From positions 62,001 through 126,000 of the forward strand of contig JAHJME010000025.1 in the NCBI GenBank assembly GCA_018821435.1: 64,000 bases of DNA. Reading direction: 5' to 3'. How positions within the stretch are numbered: position 1 is the stretch's first letter; the number at the start of each line of letters is the position of its first letter. This DNA is from Alphaproteobacteria bacterium (lineage in GTDB: Bacteria > Pseudomonadota > Alphaproteobacteria > Caulobacterales > Caulobacteraceae). Shown piece by piece: positions 24,981 to 33,590 of the stretch. The notes under the pieces were generated by a model. The model was given only the letters and a program-made list of their open reading frames with translations. It had not been told where the DNA came from and made no database searches. A program made the translations under genes and the position numbers.

Positions 24981-27571
24981 TGGCCGAACGCGTAGCTGAG
25001 TTGCACGCCGTACGTGCGCGGTTCGCCGTAGATACTGACCGAGGTGCCCAGGGAGTGCAGTTGGGTGACCGTGGTCAGGGCGTAGTTTGCGTCCGTCAAG
25101 TTATTGACGAACAGCGCCCCGCTCACCCGGCTGCCGCGGATATTCTTCCAGTCGGCGCGCAGGTTGATCCGCTCGAACGCCTTCTGGGAGAGAGCGTCCA
25201 GCACCTGCGGGCCGTACTGGTCGAGGTTCCGTTGCGCCGCATCGGCGAAGTAGCGGCGCGACTGGGCGTAGACCGTGCCCTGGACGGAGACCTCTCCCAG
25301 GTCCTGGTCCAGCGGCACGTTGTACTTGAGCGTGAGGCTGCCCTGGTGCTTGGAGATGTTCGGGAACGGATTGTCCGACAGGTCGATCAGGCAGATCGCG
25401 CTGGTCAGCGGCGGCACGCAGCGCGCATCGCCGGGCCGGATCAGCGCCAGCGGATCGGCGCCGATCCAGTCGGTGAACTTGGCGTCGGCGTAGGCGTAGT
25501 TCGCCGACAGGTCCCAGTTGCCGAACACCAATTGGCCCTGCAGTTCGGCGCCCTTGATGACCGCGGCCGAGGCGTTGACGATGTAAGTCGTGGTGATCCC
25601 GTTGACCGACGCGTTGAAGGTCCGCTGGATGTCGGAGTACTCCGTCCGATACAGGGCCGCGTTGAACCGCCCGCGCACGCGTCCGGTCCGGAAGTCGAAC
25701 TTCGAGCCCAGCTCATAGTCGCGCACGGTCTCGGGCGAGTAGTTCGGCGTATAGTTCGGCAGGCCGGCGGCGTTCAGCACCAGGTTGATGCCGCCCGGTC
25801 GGTAACCCTTCCGCGTCGCGCCATATAGCAGCAGGTCGTCGTTGACCTGGGCGTCCAGGGTCAGGGTGGAGTTGTACCCGTCGCTCTTGGTGAAACTGCG
25901 GCCCTGCGCGCCGACCACATAGGCGCCGGTCTGCAGGTTCGTGCTAACCGCCCGCGAAAAAATCTCGGACTTGTCCCAGGACTTCCGGAGGCCGCCAGTA
26001 GCGTGAAGTCCCTGGATGAAGGGCGCGATGACGCTGATGTCCGCGGTCGCCTGGCCGTAGACCGCGCGCTGCGTCGTCCGCCCGCCGTCGCCGAACGGGA
26101 AGGAAGGATTGTAGCCCAGGGTCGGCACCGTGGCGCCCGAAAACACCCGCGACAGATTGCGGATCCCCTCAAGGTTCCGGATCGCCGGCGTCTTCTGATA
26201 GAAGCCGCCAACGCTCCATGAGATCAGATCGTCACCCACGACGCCGCGGAACTGCGTCTCGTTGGTGTAGACCTTCTGATAGGGGCCGGCCTCGAAGATG
26301 GCGCGGTTGCCCTGCTGCTGCGCGGAGACGCTGAACGCGTAGGACGAGGTCTGCGACACCGACACCGACGACTGGATCAGCCCGCCCAGACCGTCCACGT
26401 CCCAACCCGTCGCGCCCTTCGCGGCCTGGAACCCGAAGATGTTGCGGAACGTCAGGGTGGTGAAACCGACCTGACCGAAATCATACTCGGTCTGGTTGAC
26501 GAAGGTCCATTTCCGCAGGGTCTCAGACAGGTCCAGCGCCGGGTCCCCGGGCACTGACCGGGTCGCGTCCTTGCCGCCGGCCTGGATGCGCGCGTACTCC
26601 CCCTCCAGTCCAGGACGCAGGGTCGCGGCGATGCGCAGGCGCTGGTCGATGCAGCTCGTCAAGTTCGGCGACAGGCCGGCCGCGACGGCGGTGTTGCAGG
26701 CCGCCCCGAAGGTAGCGGTCCCCGCGGTCAGACCATTCGGCGCATTGATGTTGGCCGGCAGGTTAAAGATCGCGAGCGTCGGGTTGATCGCCGACAGCGA
26801 GGTCGCGCCCGAGGCTTGGTCCACGTCGTAATAGTCGAGGATCGCGTAGTTGCGGAACTTGCCGTTCCCCGGCCGCCAATCGAGGCTGAAGCGGAATTCC
26901 TGGCTGTTGTTCTCGTTCAGCCGCTGCGACGAGCCCAGCACCTTGGTGTAACCGTCGAGGTGGTCGCGGTGCACGGCCAGGCGGGCGGCGAGTTGATCCT
27001 GCATGAGCGGGACGTTGATCACGCCCGTGATCCGGCTCAGGCCCAGGTTGCCCTGCTGCACCTCGAACGAGCCGCTGAACTCGTTGAATTTCGGCCGGTT
27101 CGGTGTGACGAGGACAGCGCCAGCGGTGTTGGCGCGACCGAACAGCGTGCCTTGCGGGCCGTTCAGCACCTGCACGGAGGCGATGTCGTAGAGCGGCGCG
27201 GCGCTCTCCGTGGGGCCGCCGGGGACTTCGGCGTAGTAGGTCTGGGTGCCGCCCGCCAGGCCGCGGATGCTGAAGCCGCCCGACAGCCGGCCGAACTGCG
27301 TGGTCATCTGCACCGAGGGCGCAGCGAACATCACGTCGGTGGTTGTGACGATACCCCGTTCCTTGATCGCCCACTCGCCCAGGGCAGTGACGGCGACCGG
27401 CACCTCCTGGATGTTTTCCTCGACCCGGCGGGCGGTCACCACGACCTCGTCCACGTCGGTATGGGGCTGATCCTCGGCGGCCGTGGCCACGGTAGCGAAC
27501 GATGCTGCGGCGGCGCCTCCGAGCAACGCCACGATGAAGGCGCGCCTCCGCGCAGGCTGAACCAGCTTCAT
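24977..27571 (-). CDS. TonB-dependent outer-membrane receptor
   Basis: An 864-residue receptor with a signal peptide, a TonB-box region VDEVVVTARRVEENIQEVPVAV, the plug motif GPQGTLFGRANTAGAV, a long barrel and an aromatic C-terminus (VQLSYAFGQ). The ATG at 27571 has GGAGG 7 nt upstream; the ATG at 27577 is too close to that site. It is divergent from the PhyH dioxygenase, with two TetR-type operators between them. Given the adjacent dioxygenase and symporter, a hydrophobic or terpenoid-like ligand is possible but unproven. Confidence 0.9.
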   Translation of the reverse strand: MKLVQPARRRAFIVALLGGAAAASFATVATAAEDQPHTDVDEVVVTARRVEENIQEVPVAVTALGEWAIKERGIVTTTDVMFAAPSVQMTTQFGRLSGGFSIRGLAGGTQTYYAEVPGGPTESAAPLYDIASVQVLNGPQGTLFGRANTAGAVLVTPNRPKFNEFSGSFEVQQGNLGLSRITGVINVPLMQDQLAARLAVHRDHLDGYTKVLGSSQRLNENNSQEFRFSLDWRPGNGKFRNYAILDYYDVDQASGATSLSAINPTLAIFNLPANINAPNGLTAGTATFGAACNTAVAAGLSPNLTSCIDQRLRIAATLRPGLEGEYARIQAGGKDATRSVPGDPALDLSETLRKWTFVNQTEYDFGQVGFTTLTFRNIFGFQAAKGATGWDVDGLGGLIQSSVSVSQTSSYAFSVSAQQQGNRAIFEAGPYQKVYTNETQFRGVVGDDLISWSVGGFYQKTPAIRNLEGIRNLSRVFSGATVPTLGYNPSFPFGDGGRTTQRAVYGQATADISVIAPFIQGLHATGGLRKSWDKSEIFSRAVSTNLQTGAYVVGAQGRSFTKSDGYNSTLTLDAQVNDDLLLYGATRKGYRPGGINLVLNAAGLPNYTPNYSPETVRDYELGSKFDFRTGRVRGRFNAALYRTEYSDIQRTFNASVNGITTTYIVNASAAVIKGAELQGQLVFGNWDLSANYAYADAKFTDWIGADPLALIRPGDARCVPPLTSAICLIDLSDNPFPNISKHQGSLTLKYNVPLDQDLGEVSVQGTVYAQSRRYFADAAQRNLDQYGPQVLDALSQKAFERINLRADWKNIRGSRVSGALFVNNLTDANYALTTVTQLHSLGTSVSIYGEPRTYGVQLSYAFGQ

Positions 27572-27613
27572 CCCCATACCTCCCTATCTTCTTTTTTGAC
27601 GCCTTGGGCGCTT

Positions 27614-27630
27614 ATGTCACTCAGTAGCAA
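27614..27630 (+). promoter_or_regulatory. CACTCAGTG-type operator, TonB receptor side
   Basis: ATGTCACTCAGTAGCAA, a 17-nt match to the operators beside the TetR gene. It overlaps the -10 region of a minus-strand promoter whose TTGACA -35 is at 27654-27649. Confidence 0.55.
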
Positions 27631-27686
27631 AAGCGCACTAGCGGCACTTGTCAATCGCACTTTGGTTGCGCTTGAGACCGAATATT

Positions 27687-27703
27687 TTGTCACTCAGTGC
27701 CAC
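27687..27703 (+). promoter_or_regulatory. CACTCAGTG-type operator, dioxygenase side
   Basis: TTGTCACTCAGTGCCAC, the best copy of the element shared with 23863-23897 and 27614-27630. It lies 56 nt upstream of the PhyH start, next to further TGACAC/TGTCAA half-sites. Confidence 0.6.
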
Positions 27704-27758
27704 TTGACACCTAATGACACCGAATGCTTCCATGCCGCAAAATAAGGGAGGAATTCCA

Positions 27759-28649
27759 ATGGACATCGGCAACTGGTCCGCGACTCCGGACCTCAACGAC
27801 ATCTATCGCGACATCCGCGAACTGGGCCTCGAGAGCAATCTCGCGGAGCTGGAGGCGTTCGGCTTCACGGTGGTCGAGAACGCGCTCTCGCCCGAGCAGG
27901 TCGCGTACTTCCGCAGCAAGATCATCGAGATCTCGGAAGCCCGCATGGGCCGCAAGCTGGACCTGGAGAACGAGACCGAGCACGCCGAGACGGCGTTCAT
28001 CCCGTACCTGCTTTACAAGGACAAGCGCTTCAAGGAGTCGGTGACGAACCCAAAGACGCTGACGCTCATCAGCTATCTGCTGGGCCAGCACTGCATCTTG
28101 TCCAGCCTGGGCTGCCACCTGAAGGGCCCCGGCGGCAAGGGACTACTGCTGCACAGCGACACCAGCAACGGCATCCCCGACCCGTTCTCGCCCTACAGCC
28201 ACGTGGCTAACTGCAACTATGCCCTGACCGACTACACCGAGGCCGGCGGCGCGCTGGCCATGGTGCCCGGCAGCCACCGCCACTTCCGTCAGCCCACCAA
28301 GTACGAGAAGGGGCTGGATGGGAATGAACGCTACGAACACGTGATCCCGATCGAGGTGCCGGCCGGCTCTGCGATCATCTGGCACGGCAACACCTGGCAC
28401 GGATCGTTCCCGCGCAAGACGCCCGGCCTGCGGATCAACCTCTCGAACTACTTCTGCCGCGAGTACATCGCGCCGCAGGAAGACTACCGGAACACGGTGC
28501 CGTCCGATTTCCTGGATGGTGAGAAGGACAATCGCCTGGCTCGCCTGCTGGGCTCCGACCTCGCCTACGGCTGGACGGATGACGGCCCCCTGAAGCACTT
28601 CGCCCGCCGCAAGGAGCGCGAGATGAGCGTTCCAAGCTGGCAGTTCTGA
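27759..28649 (+). CDS. PhyH-family Fe(II)/2-oxoglutarate dioxygenase
   Basis: A 296-residue phytanoyl-CoA-dioxygenase-family protein. The metal triad is visible as H132 and D134 (LLHSDTS) with H214 in WHGS, and R225 is placed to bind 2-oxoglutarate. Such enzymes hydroxylate hydrophobic or secondary-metabolite substrates. The ATG at 27759 follows GGGAGGA. It is probably controlled with the divergent TonB receptor by the TetR protein at 23956. A terminator follows. Confidence 0.87.
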   Translation: MDIGNWSATPDLNDIYRDIRELGLESNLAELEAFGFTVVENALSPEQVAYFRSKIIEISEARMGRKLDLENETEHAETAFIPYLLYKDKRFKESVTNPKTLTLISYLLGQHCILSSLGCHLKGPGGKGLLLHSDTSNGIPDPFSPYSHVANCNYALTDYTEAGGALAMVPGSHRHFRQPTKYEKGLDGNERYEHVIPIEVPAGSAIIWHGNTWHGSFPRKTPGLRINLSNYFCREYIAPQEDYRNTVPSDFLDGEKDNRLARLLGSDLAYGWTDDGPLKHFARRKEREMSVPSWQF

Positions 28650-28672
28650 CCCTCCCCTCCCCAGGGCGACTT

Positions 28673-28707
28673 GGCCCCCGCGTCCCAGGCGTGGGGGCCC
28701 TTTGATT
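28673..28707 (+). terminator. Rho-independent terminator after the dioxygenase gene
   Basis: A 10-bp stem with one G-U pair (28673-28682 with 28690-28699), a 7-nt loop, and a T-rich tail (28701-28707), 23 nt after the dioxygenase stop. Confidence 0.7.
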
Positions 28708-28790
28708 TCAGCGAGCCGCCTATCGGCGAACACTACTGCGCGCCGGGCCGCCATAGCGGCCGCCGCCCGTAGACACGCGCTGAAACGCAG

Positions 28791-28809
28791 ATACTTTGAT
28801 CACTAACTA
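28791..28809. promoter_or_regulatory. 19-nt shared operator, oxidoreductase promoter
   Basis: ATACTT-TGATCA-CTAACTA. The outer blocks match the elements at 34755-34773 and, in reverse, 29972-29990 (consensus ATRCTT-N6-MTAAYTA). It ends 21 nt before the oxidoreductase start. Confidence 0.5.
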
Positions 28810-28830
28810 TTTTTGATCGAGGGTCGTCGC

Positions 28831-29823
28831 ATGCGCAAGATCGCTGTTCGCCTTAGAGCTCGGCCCGTCGGCATGCCGCAAGCGAGCGACTGGGATATCC
28901 GCGAGGAGGAGGCCGCCGCGCCGGACGAGGGCGAAGTCCTCATCGCCGTTCGGTACGTGTCGGTGTCCCCGTCGATCCGGAATCAGATGGAAGCGGGCGG
29001 CGCCTACCTGCCGCCGCTCGCGATCGGCGACGTCGCCCGCGCCCGCGCCGTCGGCGAGGTGCTGGAGAGCCGCTCGCCCGCGTTCGCGCCGGGCGATCAT
29101 GTCGAAGGCCTGCTCGGCACGCAGAGCCATTTCACCGGCTCGGCCGCCGGCCTGATGAAGGTCGATCCGAACGTCGCGCCCCTCGAGCGTTACCTGGGCG
29201 CCTTGGGCATGACCGGCTTCACCGCGTATTTCGGCATGCTGGACATCGGTCGGCCAGTGTCCGGAGAGACGGTCGTGGTCTCGGGCGCCGCGGGCGCGGT
29301 CGGCAGCATCGCGGGCCAGATCGCCAGGCTGAAAGGCTGTCGCGTCGTGGGAATCGCGGGGGGGCCTGCGAAGTGCGCGCACGTCGTGGACGATCTCGGC
29401 TTCGATGACTGCATCGACCACCTCGACGAGCGGATGGGCGAACGGTTGGGCGAGGCCGCGCCCAGGGGTGTCGACATCTACTTCGACAACGTCGGCGGGA
29501 AGGTGCTGGACGAGGTTCTGCTACACCTCGCGCTGCGCGCGCGGATCCCGATCTGCGGCGGGATCGCCCACTACAACAGTATCGGCGCGGTCGGCTTGAA
29601 GAACCATCTCAAGCTGCTCGAGATGCGGGGCCGGATGGAAGGCTTTTCGATCTACGACTATCCGACGCGCCATCTCGAGGCGCGGGACGCCTTGGCCGGC
29701 TGGCTGGCCGACGGTTCGATCGTGACCCGCGAGCACATCGAGGACGGCCTGGACCGCTTTCCCGAGGCGCTGAAGCTGCTCTTCGGCGGCGCGCAACTCG
29801 GCAAGCTGATGGTCAAGGTCTGA
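28831..29823 (+). CDS. Zinc-independent MDR NADP-dependent oxidoreductase
   Basis: A 330-residue medium-chain reductase of the leukotriene-B4-dehydrogenase/CurA/YncB group. The nucleotide-binding stretch is VVSGAAGAVGSIAGQIA, followed by DIYFDNVGG. There are no catalytic zinc ligands. It would reduce an enone or another activated double bond using NADPH. I chose the ATG at 28831, preceded by GAGGG. It carries the shared 19-nt element upstream, linking it to the next TonB receptor and the SnoaL/SDR operon. Confidence 0.85.
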   Translation: MRKIAVRLRARPVGMPQASDWDIREEEAAAPDEGEVLIAVRYVSVSPSIRNQMEAGGAYLPPLAIGDVARARAVGEVLESRSPAFAPGDHVEGLLGTQSHFTGSAAGLMKVDPNVAPLERYLGALGMTGFTAYFGMLDIGRPVSGETVVVSGAAGAVGSIAGQIARLKGCRVVGIAGGPAKCAHVVDDLGFDDCIDHLDERMGERLGEAAPRGVDIYFDNVGGKVLDEVLLHLALRARIPICGGIAHYNSIGAVGLKNHLKLLEMRGRMEGFSIYDYPTRHLEARDALAGWLADGSIVTREHIEDGLDRFPEALKLLFGGAQLGKLMVKV

Positions 29824-29949
29824 GATCGATGCGATCGCCGACCCGCTGGTGCGCGAGGCGCCCGAGCGTCTTCGGGTCCGTCGCCGACAGCACCGAGACA
29901 TTCCCATCACACCGTCAAGAAACTTGTCGTTGGCTCAACCGGGAGCAGA

Positions 29950-29990
29950 TTGACAGAAACACTTAGCAATCTAATTATAGACCTAAGCAT
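29950..29990 (+). promoter_or_regulatory. TonB receptor promoter with overlapping 19-nt operator
   Basis: TTGACA (29950-29955), 17 nt, then AATTAT (29973-29978). The minus-strand reading of 29972-29990 is ATGCTT-AGGTCT-ATAATTA, a copy of the element at 28791 and 34755 placed directly over the -10, as expected of a repressor site. The rest of 29824-30066 holds no gene. Confidence 0.6.
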
Positions 29991-30066
29991 ATTGCCCGAG
30001 ACGGCAGATGCCGAACGAGGTTCGACAGTCAGAGCGAACACGGAAACCAAGGGGGAGGCGGCAACT

Positions 30067-32271
30067 ATGCTCCGCATTTTATTTGCTACGACGATGCTCG
30101 CGACCGGGTTCGCCACGGGGGCGTTCGCCGCCGAGACCGAGGCGCCCTCGACCTTGGGCGAGGTGGTCGTCACCGCCCAGAAGCGGGCCGAGAACCTCCA
30201 GGACGTGCCGATTTCGATGGAAGTCGTGTCGGCCACGAAGCTCGAGGCGTTCCACGCCGACACGTTCCGGGCCGTCAACGTGCCCAATATGAACGTTCAG
30301 AACATCGGCGGTAACGACGTCATCTACATCCGCGGCTTCGGGTCTCCGTCGCAGAACTATTCGTTCGACCAGGCGGTCAGCCTCTACGTCGACGGCATCT
30401 ACGCGGGCCGCGGCCGGCAGTTCATGGCGCCGTTCTTCGACCTTCAGCGCATCGAAGTGCTGCGCGGTCCCCAGGGCGCCCTGTTCGGCAAGAACACCGC
30501 CGCCGGCGCCATCAGCGTCGTCTCCGCCCTGCCGACCAAAACCTTCCAGGGTTCGGCGACCGGCATCTACAACTTCAACCAGGATGGCCCCGAGGCCTTC
30601 GGTTACGTCTCCGGACCGATCACCGATCAACTGGGCGCGCGCCTGGCGGTGAAGCTGTCCGACAAAGACGGCTACGTCAAAAACACCGGCCAGGGCGGCC
30701 GGGAAGAAGTCACCAACAAGACGGCGTTGGCGCGGCTGACCCTCAAGTACGCGCCGAGCGAAATCTTCGACTATGTCGCCAAGGTCGAGTTCAGCCAGTC
30801 GGAGCAACGCGGCAACGTCACCGTCGCGGGACCGCTCACCGGCGGCCAGCAGCCCAAGAAGACGCGCTTCACCACCGACGGACCGCTCGGCGAGGCGGGG
30901 TTCGATACGATCGCCTGGAACGTCGCGGGCACCGGCAACCTGGCCGTGGGCAAGTTCAATCTGGTCTCGGTCACGGGCTTCTCGTCGTTCAAGGCCAAGC
31001 ACATCAACGACTTCGACCAGACAAACTTGGCCGGCGGCGTCTTCCCGCACACGGTCTCCAACAGCTATCCCGAGAATTTCCAGCAGTGGTCGCAGGAATT
31101 CCGCCTGGAATCGCCGAGCGGCGAAAAGCTCGAATACATCGTGGGCGCGTACTACGACAACTCGCAGTACCAGGTCGATCAGTACAACTTCTACAACATC
31201 GCCGGTCTCGGGCAGTTCATTCCGTACAGCCACTTCAAGCAGCAAGCTGAATCCTGGTCCGTCTTCGCCCAGGCGACCTACCACTTCTCGGACAGCTTCC
31301 GAGCGTTGGGCAGCCTGCGTTATTCCGACACCAAGAAGCGCGGCGCCTTCAACTCCAAGTCGCTCCTGGGCCCGTTCCCGTTCCGCCCGATTACCTCGGC
31401 GCGGGGTCAGATCTCCGAGGGCAACGTCGATCCGTCGATCACGCTGCAGTATGACGTGACCCCGGCGATCATGGTCTATGGCACCTACGGCCAGGGCTCG
31501 AAGTCGGGCGGTTTCGTCAGCAACACCTACGGCACGACGAACGCCACGTTCATCTTCAAGCCCGAGAACTCCGAGAACATCGAAGCGGGCGTGAAGAGCA
31601 CCCTGTTCGACGGCACGCTGGTGCTGAACGGCGCGGTCTATGAGACCAAGTTCGATAACCTGCAGGTCTCGACCTACAACTCGAACGTCCAGAGCTACAT
31701 CGTCGGCAACGCGGCCAAGGCCAGCGGCAAGGGCATCGAGTTCTCGGCCTCCTGGTTCCCGGTCAAGGGCCTCGATTTCACGGCGAACGGCGCCTACCAG
31801 GACGTGAAGTACGACGACTATCCGGGCGCTCAGTGCCTGGCCAGCCAGCCGATCACCCAGTGCAACCCGGCGGTTCCGGCCAGCGTGCTCGCCAACAACC
31901 TGAAGGGCGCCCCGCTCCCGAATATCTCCAAGCTGAGCGGCACGTTCCAGGTGCACTACGTCGCCGAACTCGGGAACGAGCTGCAGCTCAGCAACACGCT
32001 GTCGGTGACCGGTCGCTCCAAGTACTTCAACTCGGACGACGAGAGCCCGGAATACGGCAAGCAGAAGGGCTACGCGAAAGTCGACGCCCGCATCGAGCTA
32101 TCGGCGCCCGAGCAGAAGTGGCACGTGGCTCTTGTCGCCACCAACCTCACCAACGAGCTGACGACCAGTGGGTCGTTCCGCCTGCCGGCGCCTGTCGCCC
32201 CGGCCACGCGGGCCCTCTACTGGATCGAGCCGCCCCGCAACATCTCGCTCGAAGCGGGCGTGAAGTTCTGA
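30067..32271 (+). CDS. TonB-dependent outer-membrane receptor
   Basis: A 734-residue receptor with a signal peptide ending near GAFAA, the TonB-box region LGEVVVTAQKRAENLQDVPI, the plug motif GPQGALFGKNTAAGAI, a barrel and a terminal phenylalanine (LEAGVKF). The ATG at 30067 follows a GGGGGAGG site; the longer frame from 29950 would start inside the -35. A double hairpin terminator follows. It probably imports the compound processed by the MDR reductase, SDR and SnoaL proteins that share its operator. Confidence 0.92.
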   Translation: MLRILFATTMLATGFATGAFAAETEAPSTLGEVVVTAQKRAENLQDVPISMEVVSATKLEAFHADTFRAVNVPNMNVQNIGGNDVIYIRGFGSPSQNYSFDQAVSLYVDGIYAGRGRQFMAPFFDLQRIEVLRGPQGALFGKNTAAGAISVVSALPTKTFQGSATGIYNFNQDGPEAFGYVSGPITDQLGARLAVKLSDKDGYVKNTGQGGREEVTNKTALARLTLKYAPSEIFDYVAKVEFSQSEQRGNVTVAGPLTGGQQPKKTRFTTDGPLGEAGFDTIAWNVAGTGNLAVGKFNLVSVTGFSSFKAKHINDFDQTNLAGGVFPHTVSNSYPENFQQWSQEFRLESPSGEKLEYIVGAYYDNSQYQVDQYNFYNIAGLGQFIPYSHFKQQAESWSVFAQATYHFSDSFRALGSLRYSDTKKRGAFNSKSLLGPFPFRPITSARGQISEGNVDPSITLQYDVTPAIMVYGTYGQGSKSGGFVSNTYGTTNATFIFKPENSENIEAGVKSTLFDGTLVLNGAVYETKFDNLQVSTYNSNVQSYIVGNAAKASGKGIEFSASWFPVKGLDFTANGAYQDVKYDDYPGAQCLASQPITQCNPAVPASVLANNLKGAPLPNISKLSGTFQVHYVAELGNELQLSNTLSVTGRSKYFNSDDESPEYGKQKGYAKVDARIELSAPEQKWHVALVATNLTNELTTSGSFRLPAPVAPATRALYWIEPPRNISLEAGVKF

Positions 32272-32282
32272 TCCGACGGACG

Positions 32283-32306
32283 CCGGGCTGACTTCGGTCA
32301 GCCCGG
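32283..32306 (+). terminator. Hairpin after the TonB receptor gene
   Basis: A 10-bp perfect stem closed by a TTCG tetraloop, 11 nt after the stop. It lacks its own T-tract and probably acts as a 3-prime stabilising hairpin ahead of the real terminator at 32322. Confidence 0.55.
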
Positions 32307-32321
32307 GACCCGTCTTCGACG

Positions 32322-32368
32322 AAAAAACAGGCCACGCCGCGTTCACCGCGGCGTGGCCTGATCTTTTT
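32322..32368. terminator. Bidirectional Rho-independent terminator
   Basis: A 14-bp perfect stem (32328-32341 with 32347-32360), TTCAC loop, a T5 run on the plus side (32364-32368) and an A6 run on the other (32322-32327). It separates the plus-strand receptor from the minus-strand SnoaL operon and would stop both. Confidence 0.85.
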
Positions 32369-32394
32369 GGCGCGCGACCGCGTCGGTCGGCGCG

Positions 32395-32769
32395 TCAGGA
32401 CCAGAAGTCGTCCCAGTGGGCCTGGTCGCCGACGCTCTCCCAGTGGTCGGTCAGGAGGCCGTTCTCGAAGCGCCAGAGGCCGAAGCCCCAGGTGTCGAGC
32501 GTCTTGCCGTTCCGCTCGGCCGTCATCCGGTGCACCACGAGACCCCAGGTGTCGTCAGCGAAGAACGTGCCCTGAAGATCTTCCTTGAACGTGTTGTTGG
32601 TCAGCTCGTGGATCCGGGCGATGTGCGCCTTGAAGGCGTCCGGCCCCACATAGGTCCCCGCCAGGATGTTCTGCCCCGGCGAATGGACGGTGAAGTCGTC
32701 GCGCATGTTGCCCCACAGGGCCTCGCGATCCTTCGCATAGATGCGCTTCAGCAGTTCGAGGTTGTCCAT
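32395..32769 (-). CDS. SnoaL/NTF2-like protein
   Basis: A 124-residue single-domain NTF2-fold protein of the SnoaL type (LELLKRIYAKDREALWGNMRDDFTVHSPG at the N-terminus, GFGLWRFENGLLTDHWE near the end). Members are small isomerases, dehydratases or binding proteins. It is the last gene of a three-gene minus-strand unit with the SDR and the double SnoaL protein. Its catalytic role is unknown. Confidence 0.75.
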   Translation of the reverse strand: MDNLELLKRIYAKDREALWGNMRDDFTVHSPGQNILAGTYVGPDAFKAHIARIHELTNNTFKEDLQGTFFADDTWGLVVHRMTAERNGKTLDTWGFGLWRFENGLLTDHWESVGDQAHWDDFWS

Positions 32770-32787
32770 CGGTTCCTTCCCGTCAGC

Positions 32788-33549
32788 TCAATTGGCCATG
32801 CCGCCGCCGTCGACGGCGATGTCGGAGCCCGTGATGAAGGCGCTCTCGTCCGAGGCCAGGAACAGGGCGGTCGCCGCCACGTCGTCGGGCTCGCCGATGC
32901 GCTTGATCAGCTGACGCGTGATGGCCCGCTCGGTCCAACCCTCCTGCAGCATCAGCGGCTCGGTCTGCGCCGAACGGATCATGCCGGGCGAGATGGTGTT
33001 GGCGCGGATGCGGTGCTCGCCGCCCTCGCAGGCGTATTGGCGCGTCATGGCCGTGACGGCGCCCTTGGCGGCCGAGTGCGCCAGCATCCCCTGCCCCCGC
33101 GAGCCCTTCTTGGCCGCCGTCGACGCGGTGTTGATGATCGAGCCGCCGCCCGCCGCGATCAGGTGCGGCCAGGCCGCCCGACAGAGGTGGAAGATGATGT
33201 CCACCTCCTCCAATTGGGTCTTGTTGAAGGTCGCGTAGTCCATGTCCGGAACGAAGGCGAAATAGGCCATGGCGGCATTGTTGTAGACGACGTCGATCCG
33301 CCCGAAGTGCTCCAGCGCGAACGCTACCAGCTGCTCGGCTCCGGCCTGGACCGAAAGATCGACGGGCTGCAGCGAGACCATCTCGCCCCCCGCGGCGCGC
33401 ACCTCATCGACCGTGGCGCCGGCGGCGGGATTGATGTCGCAACCCACCACCTTCGCGCCCTCGCGGGCGAACATCAGGGCGGCGGCGCGGCCCATGCCGC
33501 TGCCGGTTCCGGTGATGATCGCGACCTTGCCTTCAAGACGTCTTGGCAC
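32788..33549 (-). CDS. Short-chain dehydrogenase/reductase lacking the catalytic tyrosine
   Basis: A 253-residue classical SDR fold. The nucleotide motif is TGTGSGMG, then NNAA, INTAS and the C-terminal [11 protein letters not shown]41-type acidic residues after strand 2 (GCDIN) favour NAD. The usual YxxxK motif reads HSAAK: position 158 is histidine (codon CAC) and K162 is kept. The GTG at 33549 follows GAGGAGAG. It sits between two SnoaL genes in one operon. It may use a different proton donor, be weakly active, or act as a binding protein. Confidence 0.82.
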   Translation of the reverse strand: MPRRLEGKVAIITGTGSGMGRAAALMFAREGAKVVGCDINPAAGATVDEVRAAGGEMVSLQPVDLSVQAGAEQLVAFALEHFGRIDVVYNNAAMAYFAFVPDMDYATFNKTQLEEVDIIFHLCRAAWPHLIAAGGGSIINTASTAAKKGSRGQGMLAHSAAKGAVTAMTRQYACEGGEHRIRANTISPGMIRSAQTEPLMLQEGWTERAITRQLIKRIGEPDDVAATALFLASDESAFITGSDIAVDGGGMAN

Positions 33550-33590
33550 GTTTCACTCTCCTCGTTGTCGATGCGCGCTCTGAACGGCGC

